This document shows, piece by piece, positions 11,601 to 22,300 of a stretch of 64,000 bases of DNA. The stretch lies in the NCBI GenBank assembly GCA_014607495.2, contig CP053157.1:434001-498000 (forward strand), written 5' to 3'. This DNA is from Carposina sasakii. Its lineage: Eukaryota > Arthropoda > Insecta > Lepidoptera > Carposinidae. Position numbers and translations under genes: made by a program. The notes beneath the pieces are model-generated. The model worked only from the letters and a program-made list of their open reading frames with translations. It did not search any database and was not told where the DNA came from. Numbering within the stretch: the first letter of the stretch is position 1; the number at the start of each line of letters is the position of its first letter.

Positions 11601-14477
11601 TATACCGCGTGGACTATACCATAAGCAGCATAAGTTTTATATTTTAAATATTGGTGTGTTAATTAATTTTCCGATATTAATAGATACTATTTTTTAATAT
11701 GCAGGCAGACTGACACATGATGAAAAGGTACACAGAGACGAAGATGCTGGTTTCGCTACCGTTGAAGAATCCGCTGTTGGCAAGAAAGTCATAAACAAAG
11801 GTAAAAATTAAATTAATAGTTCACGTACATCTATAAGCTTTATCTAATTATAAATTGACATAGATCTTAATAATAAATAGTTAATACAGATAACAAATTT
11901 CATTTGTAAACAGTGTCTATTTTAGACAGCGGTTATGTCATTTCACCGTGTTTAATTTTTGAGATACTTCTCAACGCTGCTGGTCGTTGGCTATTTTATT
12001 AGGAGCATTACTTCTTCTCCTTTTGTAAGTAGGTTATTTATTACATTTAGATCATTATAATTTGTTAATTTATAGATTGGACTGATGACGACCTGATCGC
12101 CCAAGCTATTCTCTTCTTCATCGCTGGCTTTGAGACCGTATCTACTGCCATGTGCTTCACACTCTTCGAGCTGGCCCGTAACCCTGAGGTTCAGGAGAAA
12201 CTGGTGCAGGAGATCAAGGAGAATGATGCCAAAACTGGTGGGAAATTCGATTACAATTCGATACAAAACCTTCGTTACTTGGATATGGTTATTTCAGGTA
12301 ATTGATATTTATTTTAAGAAGATGTTCCTTTATTTATTGGCAAAAAGATTTGGAAAATCTTTTTTTACTCATAGACCCCTTTTAAAACTTAACTGGGTCT
12401 GGTAGACCCCCTACAGGCCTACACCACATACAAATTAATTGTGAGCCTCCATTTTTTTCACACCTACGTAGACCCCCCTTGAGTCTCTTGTCGACCCCTG
12501 GGGATCCACCTGGACCACTTTGGGAACCACTGCTCTAGAGCCTAACCGGATTTCGCAATCAGGCTTTAGAGGTATCATTAGCTTCATCGTGCGTGAGTGA
12601 TACTAGGTTTATCAAAATTATTACCCAGTCGGTTTTTTTTACTAATTAGCGAGCATTATTAAAGAACCTATAGAATTATGATACTGTCGGGTTTTTTGTA
12701 TTTTAGAATAATTTGATGTATTTTTATAAATATACAGAAATGCTAAGATTGTGGCCGGCTGCCATAGCTCTGGATCGACACTGCAATAAGGACTACAATT
12801 TGGGAAAGCCTAACGATAAAGCCACTGAAGATTATATTGTAAGTCAATTGCTCATCAATAACACATATAATTAACTTTTCCTCGAAAGGGTAGACAGAGA
12901 TCACTGACTTCCATCACGAGTTACCCATGACACATGTTTTTAGCCTTATTTAGACATTAGATTATTGCAGGCCACTGCTGGATGTTGGCCTTTCCAGGGC
13001 ACTCCCCAAGGCTACTGCCACAGGTGTTTTTGCACATAGTCACCACGTTTGACAGACGGGTTGGTGACCGTAGTGTGTTATCAGCAGTGGTCGGAGTAGG
13101 TATATTGATTTTACATACTTGCGTCATGATATCATAACATGGACATGCATTTTTTCCGGAATGTACCGGAGTTTCCAAAAACTAGCAGCATAGCGTTGAG
13201 AGTATTGATACATTTTTAACTAGTTTCATGTAATAATTTCGAAGTTTCGGTTTTTTTATTTTATTTTTATCATAATAATCCGGAAACTCGGAGGCGTATC
13301 CATATTAACATATACGTTTGATGTCAATGACCTTAATTCAATATACCTACTCCGACCACTGGTTATCAGACTATGTTGTCGACACGCGAGGCGCTGCTGC
13401 CCACCGCTTCTTACGATACCCACGGAGTGGTGCCATTCTACTCTGCCAACACCACACAGCACAATTTTATTATTATTTAGATTAGACATGTTTTTAAATT
13501 TCAATTGCAGCAAATAATAACTACTGATACCATCACCTTCTTTCACAGATACGCAAAGGCGAAGGTGTGGCGATACCAGTAGTGGCCATCCACCGTGACC
13601 CTCAGTACTTCCCTGATCCTCTGAGGTTCGATCCTGAGCGGTTCTCAGAAGAAAACAAGCATAGCATTCACCCGTTCAGCTATATGCCCTTCGGCTTGGG
13701 TCCGAGAAATTGCATAGGTAAGATCAACGTATAGGAACTGACTCGCGATGAAAAAATATGTATTTAATTACGGTCATGTTCACTTCAATTATATAATTAT
13801 ATTGTCTTTCGAAAAAAAACTTATAACGCCAAAATAAATTAAATTGGATACAGCACAGCAAGGAGACAAATAATGGTGGTGGTTGTTTTCCAGTAACTTA
13901 TGATGATGATCTCCGACCGTATTTCGGTCAAGGCGACCAATCTCTACGGAGATTGGCCAGGTACGCAGGAGATATTATAGTGCACAAGTGTGTGCGCAAA
14001 CACAGAAGCACTCTCTATTCCCTCACTCTCATAGTCCGATGGGACGGAAAGCCGACACGACCGGAGAGAGATCAGGCGCAGGACCAACGGTTTTACGTGC
14101 TTTCCGAGGCACGAGCTAAGTGACAATTTCACAATATTAAAATCTGTACATTAAATAAATTCATTGGTACAGGCCCATGACTGGGATCGAACTTACTACA
14201 CACACATAACCCAACGTAACAAATGTTACTAAAACTCTAATGACATGAAAATGCCTGTGGGATTGGCCCAACACTCCAAAAATGCCACTAATATTAAATC
14301 TCCTTTTTAGGATCCAGATTCGCACTCTGCGAAGTGAAGGTGATGGTGTATCAGCTGCTCCAGCACATGGACATTTCCCTGAGCAAGAGGACCCTTCTTC
14401 CACCGCAACTGTCCACGGAGAGCTTCAACCTCCTCCTCAAAGGAGGGCACTGGCTCAAGTTTAATATTCGAGAATAA
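2697..14477 (+). CDS. CYP9A: Cytochrome P450, CYP9A-like (gene 1 of 3)
   Basis: Ten exons assembled by eye from GT/AG junctions: 2697-2899, 7701-7864, 8812-8949, 10129-10331, 10834-10969, 11705-11800, 12076-12297, 12738-12838, 13549-13717, 14311-14477. They total 1599 nt, 532 residues plus TAA, with no interruption. Residues 1-20 are a hydrophobic ER signal anchor, followed by a proline hinge ([10 protein letters not shown]). Motifs: C-helix WKDMR (126-130), I-helix AGFET (330-334), ExxR as EMLR (388-391), PERF (450-453), heme loop [10 protein letters not shown] (469-478) with ligand Cys476. Expected role: NADPH-dependent oxidation of xenobiotics at the ER membrane. Oddities: WPA replaces the WPP seen after ExxR in the two neighbours, and intron 1 (4.8 kb) is packed with mobile elements. 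The start codon directly follows TTACAG, implying an upstream non-coding exon. Subfamily assignment is from recognition, not a search; CYP9 family is near certain. Confidence 0.95.
3050..3290 (+). repeat. tRNA-derived SINE family S1 (in intron 1)
   Basis: Partial copy. It has a tRNA B-box-like stretch (GGTTTAAATTCCGG, decayed), then the family body TTGATATGATGAAT, and a tail ending GTGTGCATGTG. The best copy is at 44755-44960. Lies in intron 1 of the first P450 gene. Confidence 0.6.
3784..4008. mobile_element. Palindromic MITE family C, truncated copy
   Basis: Starts TA-CAGGGTGTAACAAAAAGG. The right arm is nearly the reverse complement of the left, but the last 40-50 bp are lost. The complete copy is at 38008-38267. 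Non-coding fold-back element in intron 1. Confidence 0.65.
4704..5020 (+). repeat. Interspersed repeat family A, copy 2
   Basis: Forward copy in intron 1 of the first P450 gene. It begins CTAGTGGACGCCCGCGACTC and ends GATCCGTTACATTTTTAT. With the reverse copy at 5419-5745 it forms an inverted pair separated by about 400 bp, which could fold in the pre-mRNA. Confidence 0.75.
5419..5745 (-). repeat. Interspersed repeat family A, copy 3
   Basis: Reverse copy, opposite in orientation to the copy at 4704-5020 and very similar to it along its length. It abuts the ribozyme-bearing fold-back element at 5772. Confidence 0.75.
5772..6206 (+). mobile_element. Fold-back, Penelope-like repeat (copy 1)
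   Basis: Arms 5772-5880 and 6098-6206 are perfect 109-bp inverted repeats. A second, nested 21-bp perfect inverted repeat (5889-5909 and 5933-5953) lies inside. The right half (about 5960-6206) is colinear with the minus strand at 34625-34870 and, in part, with 32330-32515, so this is a dispersed family. A hammerhead ribozyme core sits at 5982-6028. Penelope-like retroelements are known to carry hammerheads in their terminal repeats, which is why I favour that class; no Penelope reverse transcriptase is present. Located in intron 1 of the first P450 gene. Confidence 0.65.
5982..6028 (+). ncRNA. Hammerhead ribozyme motif, sense in P450 intron
   Basis: All conserved core bases are present: CTGAGGA at 5988-5994 and GAAA at 6011-6014. 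Stem I is ATAATC (5982-5987) with GATTAT (6023-6028), 6 perfect pairs. Stem II is GCCA (5996-5999) with TGGC (6007-6010) around a 7-nt loop. Stem III is only 2 bp (AC with GT) around ATAT. The predicted cleavage is after A6022 (GUA triplet). The very short stem III is typical of hammerheads from retroelements. One U (5995) between the core and stem II is unpaired, which is atypical but is shared with the copy at 34789-34833. Activity is untested. Confidence 0.6.
6207..7690. other. Remainder of P450 gene 1 intron 1
   Basis: AT-rich intron sequence with no gene. The stretch just right of 6206 (a GAACTTCCGAATTGTAACG block) also resembles sequence near 32395, so the fold-back family may extend past its inverted arms. 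CG-rich words recur around 6440-7560 (GAGGCTT, CGAGGTTTCAA) without a clear element boundary. Confidence 0.4.
7985..8225 (-). repeat. SINE-like repeat with LINE-type tail, copy 2
   Basis: Reverse copy of the 2335-2555 element, in intron 2 of the first P450 gene. It reads from ATACATAGGTATAATCACGC to AGAAGCAGCTGTAGTATA. Confidence 0.65.
8555..8622 (-). repeat. Fragment of RTE-tailed SINE
   Basis: Short match (CGATACCCACGGGCAGGCA ... CTCTGCCGGCACCA) to the 5' part of the element seen whole at 10408-10633 and 19888-20152. In intron 2. Confidence 0.5.
9973..10050 (+). repeat. tRNA-derived SINE family S2, short copy
   Basis: tRNA-like head (GTGGTTAGAGCGGCTGGC, A-box like) followed by TTTATTAATAATTTTATAAT, the family tail. 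It ends about 80 bp before exon 4 of the first P450 gene. Confidence 0.5.
10408..10633 (+). repeat. RTE-tailed SINE-like repeat (in intron 4)
   Basis: Starts GCGCGTGGTGCCGGCAAAGT and ends GAGGCCTACGTCCAGCAGTG plus GACTGCAATAGACTGAAGAA. The last part is the coding end of RTE-type LINEs (residues EAYVQQWTA). The upstream part encodes no reverse transcriptase, so this looks like a SINE using an RTE tail. Confidence 0.6.
12340..12532 (-). mobile_element. hAT-type MITE, older copy (intron 7)
   Basis: Reverse-orientation relative of the 29120-29302 element. It ends GGGAACCACTG at 12532. The left end is degraded and cannot be placed exactly. Confidence 0.55.
12962..13460 (-). repeat. RTE-tailed SINE-like repeat, split by a MITE
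   Basis: Parts 12962-13084 and 13370-13460 are the two halves of one reverse-orientation element (compare 19888-20152). They are interrupted by the hAT-type MITE at 13085-13361 and its duplicated target. Lies in intron 8 of the first P450 gene. Confidence 0.65.
13085..13361. mobile_element. hAT-type MITE with perfect ends (intron 8)
   Basis: A 277-bp element. Terminal inverted repeats 13085-13108 and 13338-13361 are perfect over 24 bp (start CAGTGGTCGG). It is flanked on both sides by the 8-bp duplication GTTATCAG (13077-13084 and 13362-13369). The 8-bp target duplication and CAGTGG end fit the hAT superfamily. Non-coding. Perfect ends and duplication suggest recent insertion, into an older SINE. 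Confidence 0.85.
13897..14200 (-). repeat. SINE family S3 (intron 9)
   Basis: Reverse copy of the tRNA-derived repeat seen forward at 20562-20889. The tRNA-like head is at the right (GTAAGTTCGATCCCAGTCA on the minus strand). It is inserted about 110 bp before the last exon of the first P450 gene. Confidence 0.65.
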
Positions 14478-14569
14478 GCTAAGGTTACGTGGCTGTGGGA
14501 TATCCCATTTAGTGAATACAGCCGTTTGGACGAGTTTTATTTGTATTTTTGTATTTTTGATAACAGTTA

Positions 14570-14575
14570 AATAAA
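14570..14575 (+). terminator. Poly(A) signal AATAAA of P450 gene 1
   Basis: Canonical AATAAA 93 nt after the TAA stop of the first P450 gene. Likely cleavage 10-30 nt further. Confidence 0.6.
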
Positions 14576-14599
14576 TTTATATTAAGTTTAAGCATAGGT

Positions 14600-15700
14600 T
14601 AATTTATTGTATGTTTTATTATAGTGTTGTGATATATTTTTTTAAATAAAATCTTGTAGGTTACGTAGGAATTTTGAACATTTATTGTAAAATTAGTATT
14701 TTATTAAAAAAAATATTACACGATCATTGTTTTGTGTGATAGCCATATGTTATGTTATACCTTTCTATTAAATGCGCCATACAGGGTCACTTTATAGTAA
14801 AGTTTTTTTTTTTTCACAGTGGGGTCCGAAGCAAAGAAAGTTATGATTTTGGAAAAAAAGATTCGTAAAACTTAATATTTTCTTCAACAAACCCTATAAA
14901 CAACGAAAAAAATCATGTTTCACAATTACTTGTCAGTACCAATCTAATGAAAATGATAAATAAGATACAGGATGTAGTTTTTTTTTCGAGCGTCATAAAA
15001 ACACAAAAAAAACATACGAGCTTTACAATGTTACAGTGTAGGTACTACAATGTTCAAAGTTTGTGAGAATGCATGTTTGTTACTATTTCATATAAAAACT
15101 ACTAATCGTTTTTTGATGAAACTTGGTAGTTATGTAGCTTTTACAGTACACATATAATATAACACACAGGCAATACTTTATTCTTATTCTTGCGGAAGAA
15201 GTCACGGGCGTTCACAAGTCTAAATACTACCTATAAATAAAATGTTTTGTCCTGAATAACTGCTAGATTAACGACAACCAACCATAGAAAACTTAAACTT
15301 CGATCGTGTGTTCTAATTCTACCACAAAGTGGGTGATAAAATTCTGTATGAAACAACGCAATACCTTAGTCCAATCTACTTAAAATTTTGCTTAAATATA
15401 TACCTTGAAGAGTTTGGGATAAGACCAACAGGCATTTCTTGAAATGCCCAAGGAAACAGAAAAAAAAATTTATGCAAATGGCGTTGTGTGCACGTTCGCT
15501 AAGGGTATAGACACACAGACGGTAATTCAACTGCAAGTCGACTGCAAAATTACAGTTCCGATGCAGTTAAATGCAGGCACGACTGCAATGAAACTGCAAG
15601 CCCACTGCACGTCAACGTAACTGTCGTACCTATAACTTGTCGATATAGATACTCCAGTATCTACCCGTATCTATGGACATCGCACGTATTGCATTGAACA
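14600..15700. other. Intergenic, no gene seen
   Basis: AT-rich spacer between P450 genes 1 and 2. A short run of CTGCA repeats (ACTGCAAG words, about 15530-15610) is present. No open frame of note. Confidence 0.4.
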
Positions 15701-16371
15701 AGGGCGCGTTCCCACTAAGTCGTGATTAATTTCGTACCTGTTCCCATTAATACGATTGATTGTCGTCAAATTTTTTTAACTTAGCGACTATCGTATCAAG
15801 CTGTTTCCATTAGATTGCGACAATATTTTATCGTTTCACGGCAGTCGCTTTGTCCTTTACACATCATTAGCGAGCTACAAATCTACAGTCGCCCTTATGT
15901 TTCAAACCTTTGTCTTTATAAATTTCTAAAGTTTTGTCCCATAGGACAGCTCTTTGTTCCACAAGTGGAATTAAAACTTCCGGTGTTATAATATTCACCA
16001 TCTTGGATACACGTCCACCATGCGCAAGAGTCTGACTAGTTCTGACACGCACAAAGCAAACCGAGTACAGGCGCAAGGGGCGCGCGGGTGCGAGGGGGAA
16101 GGGAAAATACGTGTAAACGTCGAGACGATATTTTTATAGTGACTACGATAGATTTGCGTTCACGATATAGTCCTAACGATTTTTTTATCGTTTTACGACT
16201 GTCGTGCTAGCCGTTCCCACTGTGATGACAATCTGTTGTCACTGAAAAAAATGACGTAGACTATAGTAAATCGTGTTATTCTATATGTGAACACTTCCAT
16301 TTAAACATATAAGCCACGACACTTATAACTATACGATTATCTGACGTCACGACAAAGTGGGAACGCGCCCT
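15701..16371 (-). mobile_element. TIR DNA transposon relic with MADF fragment
   Basis: Ends GGGCGCGTTCCCACTAAGTC and its near-reverse complement at 16344-16371 form inverted repeats of about 24 bp. The minus-strand frame 16001-15867 begins MVNIITPEVLIPLVEQR and continues AVLWDKTLEIYKDKG. That resembles the start of a MADF DNA-binding domain, the second protein of PIF/Harbinger transposons. No transposase remains and no clear 3-bp target duplication is seen, so the superfamily is inference. Confidence 0.55.
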
Positions 16372-16486
16372 TAGCCTAGAGCTTACATATAGTAATAATA
16401 TACAGTTCATAATAATATGTAGGTATCTATAAACTTCCCATACGACGATGTGCCCCTAGGGCACTCAGTAATGACGGATATAACTA

Positions 16487-16866
16487 TACAGAATGATTTT
16501 TGGTCGTCAACGTTCACGAAAACTACGGAATCTCCTCATCATCATGATCATATTTCTCCATGGAAGCATACCTGGGAAGTGTCTGGTTTCCAAAATATTA
16601 CGGTCCAAAGTTGAGTAAATAGACTGCGTTTTTCTGCTTAAATGCACATTGACGCGTGTAGCAAGATTTTTTCACGAGAAATAATTAATATCTGCCTATT
16701 GAAAAAACTAGCTTAAACACTGGACACTATAAATTTCGCCCGATCAAGTAATTAAAAAAAAAAAAAAAAGATTTACATCGTTTCCCAGCATTTATTTGAC
16801 ATAAACTTACTTTATTTGATGTATAGAGTACGTACCCTTCGTTAAGGGTGGCTACGAAAAATCACA
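16487..16866 (-). mobile_element. MITE family B, copy 2
   Basis: Reverse copy: starts CAGAATGATTTTTGG and ends near GGTGGCTACGAAAAATCACA. Ends partly degraded compared with the other copies. Confidence 0.65.
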
Positions 16867-18170
16867 TACAAATGTATGTGAATAATACTTTAGTTGAGTT
16901 TATTAATACTTTATCGAAGGGAGGGTCGCTAGTATAAGGTTAATTACTTACGCAGTAACTAAAAACTACTATAAGTTAATATACATATAGATAGTAAAGT
17001 AGCGCTTCGTGCAAATGATATATGTGTAGCTAAGTAATTAATATTTTTATTTGTTACTCGATTAATAATGTTTCTTCATTTCGTATAAGCTGTTTGTAGA
17101 TAACTGACGGTTATTTTTGTTAGGATTTAGGTTAAATAACATTAGTGGTGATAATTATTTAGTGTTTGATGATGAAGAACTAGATATTCGAGATAGTAAG
17201 TATTTAAGTAACTATTTATATCATCATCATGATTGAATTTTACATAAGTTAGGTATATAGATATTTAAATCAATTTTTATTATTCTACGATTATGGTATT
17301 TTTTTTCTATTTGTTCTATGATCATTATTTCAGAATCAAATCATTGTTTCAAACCTTCAGATCTCTATTTTAGTAGGTTTTTTTAGACTTACACCCTGTA
17401 AAAAAATCTATAAAATAAGTCCAAGTAAATTTTCATTAAAATTAACCTAATTATGTTCCAGTTCACCTCTGTATAAAGTTTTAACAGTGCATTAAGGATT
17501 TCTTTTATCTTATTTGTAAAACCTGATAGTCTGTAAACAGTATTATCCAAATATGAAACAACCATTAATCGACAAATTTTAAGTGATAATGATAATAATC
17601 TGCTATCTCCGATATGCGGAATTATTTTATTATAAATTACATTGTAACTAACAGCCAAGTTTAATAACCGGCCTTGAGAGATTTTTTGCATATCTCAGAT
17701 TTAACCTTCAATCTTCAATAATTTTTATATATACATATTTTTTAATTCTTGAATTTATTTTGATCTTGATAATTGGCCATAACAGTGATTTATCTAAGGG
17801 CCATAAGTCCCTTATACACGCCGTAAGTATTATAAATAACACTAGGCATTTTCTTCGAAGACGTACAGAAGCTTATGTACCTATTCTTGTAAAGGCTCGC
17901 ATCAACAAAATCCTATCATCATCATCCTGCCCTTATCCCATTAATTTATAGGGTTACATATACTAGCTGTTGCCCGCGACACCGTCGTCGCCTGAACTTT
18001 AGAATAATAATACTCGTATGCTAACTGGTTTCATTTTTAACAAGCTGAAAGGTGTACCTTGTCTTTTTCTTCTAATTGGCTTAAAAGGGTCCACATTTTT
18101 TTACTGCTTTCTTTCTAAAATATAGACAAAATTGAGTAAAAAATTTACTATACATATGTGTATATGTTAC
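16867..18170. other. Intergenic, no gene seen
   Basis: AT-rich spacer. The 100-codon minus frame at 17389-17691 has no recognisable domain and low-complexity composition; I treat it as chance. Confidence 0.4.
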
Positions 18171-18629
18171 GGGCAACGTGATTGAGATTAATAAGTCCTT
18201 CAATCCTTGGCAATAATTTAATATAAATTGGACCGTTTTATAACTATTATATGAGATTATGAAGCGTATTATACTATAACAGCTTAATGTGGGTTCCCGC
18301 GGTGCGTGATTTCGCGGATGGACGCAGACGCGCCGAAGGCTACGGACGGACGCGCATCATGGACGCGTGTGTATTACCACAGACGCTCCGTTTCCCACGA
18401 TCCGTGGTGCGGGCTGGTGCGCGTCCGTCCGTAATATCACGCACCGTGGGAACCCACCTTTACTGCGAAATTTTATTACTTTGCTCAAGATAAGGTAGGC
18501 ATTATTCATAATTGGAAAAGTGATCAATCATGCTGTTTTAATCACATTGTCCAATTGAGTCGGGTATTATGAATACAGACCGGCCATTATTAATATTGTC
18601 CGGACTTATCAAATTGCCCGTAACATATA
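18171..18629. mobile_element. TIR element family G with nested insertion
   Basis: Ends TATATGTTACGGGCAA (18171-18186) and its exact reverse complement (18614-18629). A second copy with a decayed right end lies at 61219-61609. The 18299-18457 element is nested within it. Non-coding; superfamily not assigned. Confidence 0.55.
18299..18457. mobile_element. Small CG-rich MITE, nested
   Basis: A 159-bp element with ends GTGGGTTCCCGCGGTGCGTG and CACGCACCGTGGGAACCCAC, inverted over about 23 bp with one mismatch. Far more CG-rich than its surroundings. Nested within the family G element. Confidence 0.65.
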
Positions 18630-18960
18630 CTAGGTACATGTAGATAAGGAAGTATATTGGGTCATTACTATCTGCAATGTATAAATGACCTTCCTGACGT
18701 AAACAAACATAGATGTTATTTTTCCGCCGACGATATATCCATAATTAATAAAATAAACTAAATTATAATTATAATGCGATTTGTTGTAGTAGTTAGGTGC
18801 CCAGAGCTAAATAACATGTGTAACTTTGGCAAAATAAAATACACGATATTATCATAGTAACACTAGGCTCATCATGCTAGTACAGTGCTAGTTGGAAGGT
18901 TTTTTACCACAGCCTCATTCCTTGGTCTGTAGGAGAGTGCGCAAACAGAACTTACTTATA

Positions 18961-19146
18961 CAGGGTGTAAAAAGACAACAATGTTTTTTTTAATACCTCG
19001 TATTCTTTGTAAGGTTACGGTAACTTTGGACCTCAATATCTTGGAAACCCGTGGTGTCCCAGGGGCGCTTCCATAGAAAAAAATGATCGTGATATTACAA
19101 AAGAATACGAGGTATTAAAAGAACAAAGTTGTCTTTTTACACCCGG
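18961..19146. mobile_element. Short MITE with TA target
   Basis: Starts TA-CAGGGTGTAAAAAGACAA and ends TTGTCTTTTTACACCCGG-TA, 186 bp. The inner part (TTTGGACC ... TCTTGGAAACC) shares words with family B, so it may be a deletion relative. It lies about 220 bp upstream of the start of the second P450 gene. Confidence 0.65.
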
Positions 19147-19367
19147 TATAAATAAATGTGGGTTTTGATAACTTCTCGGACGTTGCGGATTGCTTACCGA
19201 CGTCCGAGTGCGCTCGGATTAGATGTTTACACAATACGAGTAGCGTCCGAGAAGCCATCCGAGCCCACTCGGTCCGAGCTTACTCGTACTGTGAAAATCC
19301 GGCTTAAAAGCGCCATCTATGAACTGCCCGACGAGCTTTCCTTGAGACTATGCATTTTCATTTGCAG

Positions 19368-22300
19368 ATGCTTCTAATAATATTATGGACGGTGGTCCTC
19401 AGTGCTGCTGTGGTGCTGTACTTCCGCCAAACGTACACCAGATTTAGCAGACATGGTGTCAAGACCTTCCGACCATTACCTTTCGTTGGTAACATGGGAA
19501 AAGTTCTCTTAAAGGTGGATCATCTTGTTGATGATCTGATATGCCTGTACAATTCATTTCCTGAAGAAAGGTAAGTAATATGGATCAAGGGTGACATACT
19601 AAGCTATATTGTTTACAACAAAGTAGGTATTATTTTGATATGGTGAAAATATGGTTGTTAGTTTTTGAATCATGGCGATTTTTTAATAGCCTATGATTGT
19701 TGTGTTTATGACGCTAGTCATGATAAATACATTATAGTATACTACCTATATATAGAATATTATAGTAAAGTGTCGTAAATCGTGCTAATAACATTACAAA
19801 GCACTTATTTATGACTAAGTTGTATTTATTTGGCGTTTTTTATACCTTGTTTTTTACTAGCAATTAGAAGTTTCTTGGCATTCATCATCATCATAATCAG
19901 CCTATTGCAGTCCACTGATGGACGTAGGCCTCCCCCAGGGCACGCCACAAGACTGCCATGGGGGGTATTTGCTCATAGCCACCACGATGGGCAGGCGGGT
20001 TGGTGACCGCAGTTTGTATTTACTATGGACTATGTTGTCAACACGGGAGGCGCTGCTGCCCACCTCTGGGAAACACTTAATCGCCTCGTACGATACCCAC
20101 GGGCAGGCAGGGGTGGTACAAACTACTCTACCGGCACCACGCGGCTGGAAAATACATATAGATACCTTTTTTCAGATTTGTTGGTAGATACGAATTCGAA
20201 CAGCCTTCGGTAGTGATTCGCGATCTGGAGTTAATCAAGCAGATCACAATAAAAGACTTTGAGAGCTTTCTAGACCATCGAGTCATTATTGACACTGATT
20301 TAGACCCTTTCTTCGGTAGGAATTTGTTTTCCATGAAAGGTAAAGAACATAACTAGATCTTTAAAAAACTAGTCATCAAGTCTTCTTAATCACCCAATGT
20401 GAGGTGAGCCTAAGGATGCATCCCAACAATCGTGCGATAATGATACTAACCGATATCATAAAGCATATTTTATTAGGTCGATTACAAATAGTTGACTCAC
20501 TTTTTTAAATTACTATATCTACTTATGCATATAAACATAATAAAAATAATAATAATAGGCCCAGTGCTTAAGACGCCCACCTTCCAAGCGGGACGCGTAA
20601 GTTCGATCCCAGTCACGGGCCTGTACCAATGAATTTATTTCATGTACAGATTTTAATGTTGCAAAATTGTCACTTAGCTTGTGCCTCGGAAAGCACGTTA
20701 AACCGTTGGTCCTGCGCCTGGTCTCTCTCCGGTCGGATCTGTCCCATCGGACTATGAGAGTAACGGAATAGAGAGTGCATCTGTGTTTGCGCATACACTT
20801 GTGCACTATAATATTTCCTGCGTACCTGGCCAATCTCCGTAGAGATTGGTCGTCTTGGCCGAAATACGATCGGAGATTATCATCATGAAGGTATACCTAG
20901 GTCGTGTCCCCAAAAATGGGCTAGCCAGAACCGCAAAAACTGGCGAATTCGCAAATGAGGTCTTACAGCCATGTTTGGGTAACGGGATCAGATGTAAAAG
21001 CAAACTTTACAATTTAAACTAAAATATAGAATTTCTTATCAGGTCAAGAATGGAAAGATATGCGTTCAACGTTGAGCCCTGCGTTCACTAGCTCCAAGAT
21101 GCGGTACATGGTGCCCTTCATGGTGGAAGTGGGAGATCAGATGATTAAGTCTCTGAAGAAGAACATAATAGAATCTGGGGGTAAATCAACAATCTAATTC
21201 CGTCCTGTAAAAAAACGTCAGTGACCCCCTTCAGTAAATTAAGCTAGTAAAAGTAGCTTTGAGATTACTTTTTGAAGCTAACTATGGTGTCTAAATTTAT
21301 TTTTATTTATCTATTTGATGATAAGGGCCAGCAAATAATCACATTATTCAGAACTATTTCATATATTTTCAGACATTTCTCTATATCTGTGATAACATTT
21401 CAAATTTCCAGATAAATATTTAGATGTAGACTGTAAAGACCTGACGACAAGGTATAGCAATGACGTCATCGCCTCCTGCGCCTTCGGTCTCAAAGTCGAC
21501 TCCCAAGTAGAACAAAACAACCAGTTCTATCAGAGAGGCAAGGAAGCATCCACATTTAAGTTCAAACAGCTGATGATGTTTATCATGATGGCTTCCTGCC
21601 CTAGACTTGTGACGGTGAGCTCAAACTTGGCATTACATACATTCATAATATGTATATTATATAAAATGAATGCTATAAAAAAGTCTAATACACAGCCAAG
21701 CTAACGTAAAGTTTCACTAAGAAGGGATTTTGATAAATTTTACCCAAAAGAAAGTAAGAGAAAATAAAAGGGGAAAAATAGTGGTAAAAAATTAGTACCA
21801 AATAACATTAATACTATAAAATTATTAATAAAGAAAATGGAAAAAATTCTTCACCACATTAATACTTTCAAATAAAATTTATCTGATAGATGTCTCAGCG
21901 TATATGTTATGTTTTTGAGGGCAATAAAAAGGGAAACAAAGTTTTCGCTAGTTTAGTTAAAGCGAATGTAAAATAAATATGATTCTTGCAGTGGTTGAAG
22001 TGGTCCTTTTTCCCTAAACCTACCCAAGACTACTTCAGGAAGCTGGTAACCAGTACGATGGAGAATCGGGAAGAACAGCACATCATCAGACCAGATATGA
22101 TCCACCTGCTTATGGAAGTTAAGAAAGGTTGCAATCTATTCTACATAGTTACTTGTCTTGACTGACTCATAAACTCAGGGGCTATTGAATCTAGAAACGC
22201 GATATTTGGATCGTGGCTTCCTCTTATGTCTACCTACTTAGAAAAGCATATGACATATAGGCACGGCCGGGTTCCTAAAATTAGACAGAACTGCACGATC

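Noticed and set aside
17389..17691. 100-codon minus-strand frame
   Set aside because: No domain, no splice or promoter context; likely chance.
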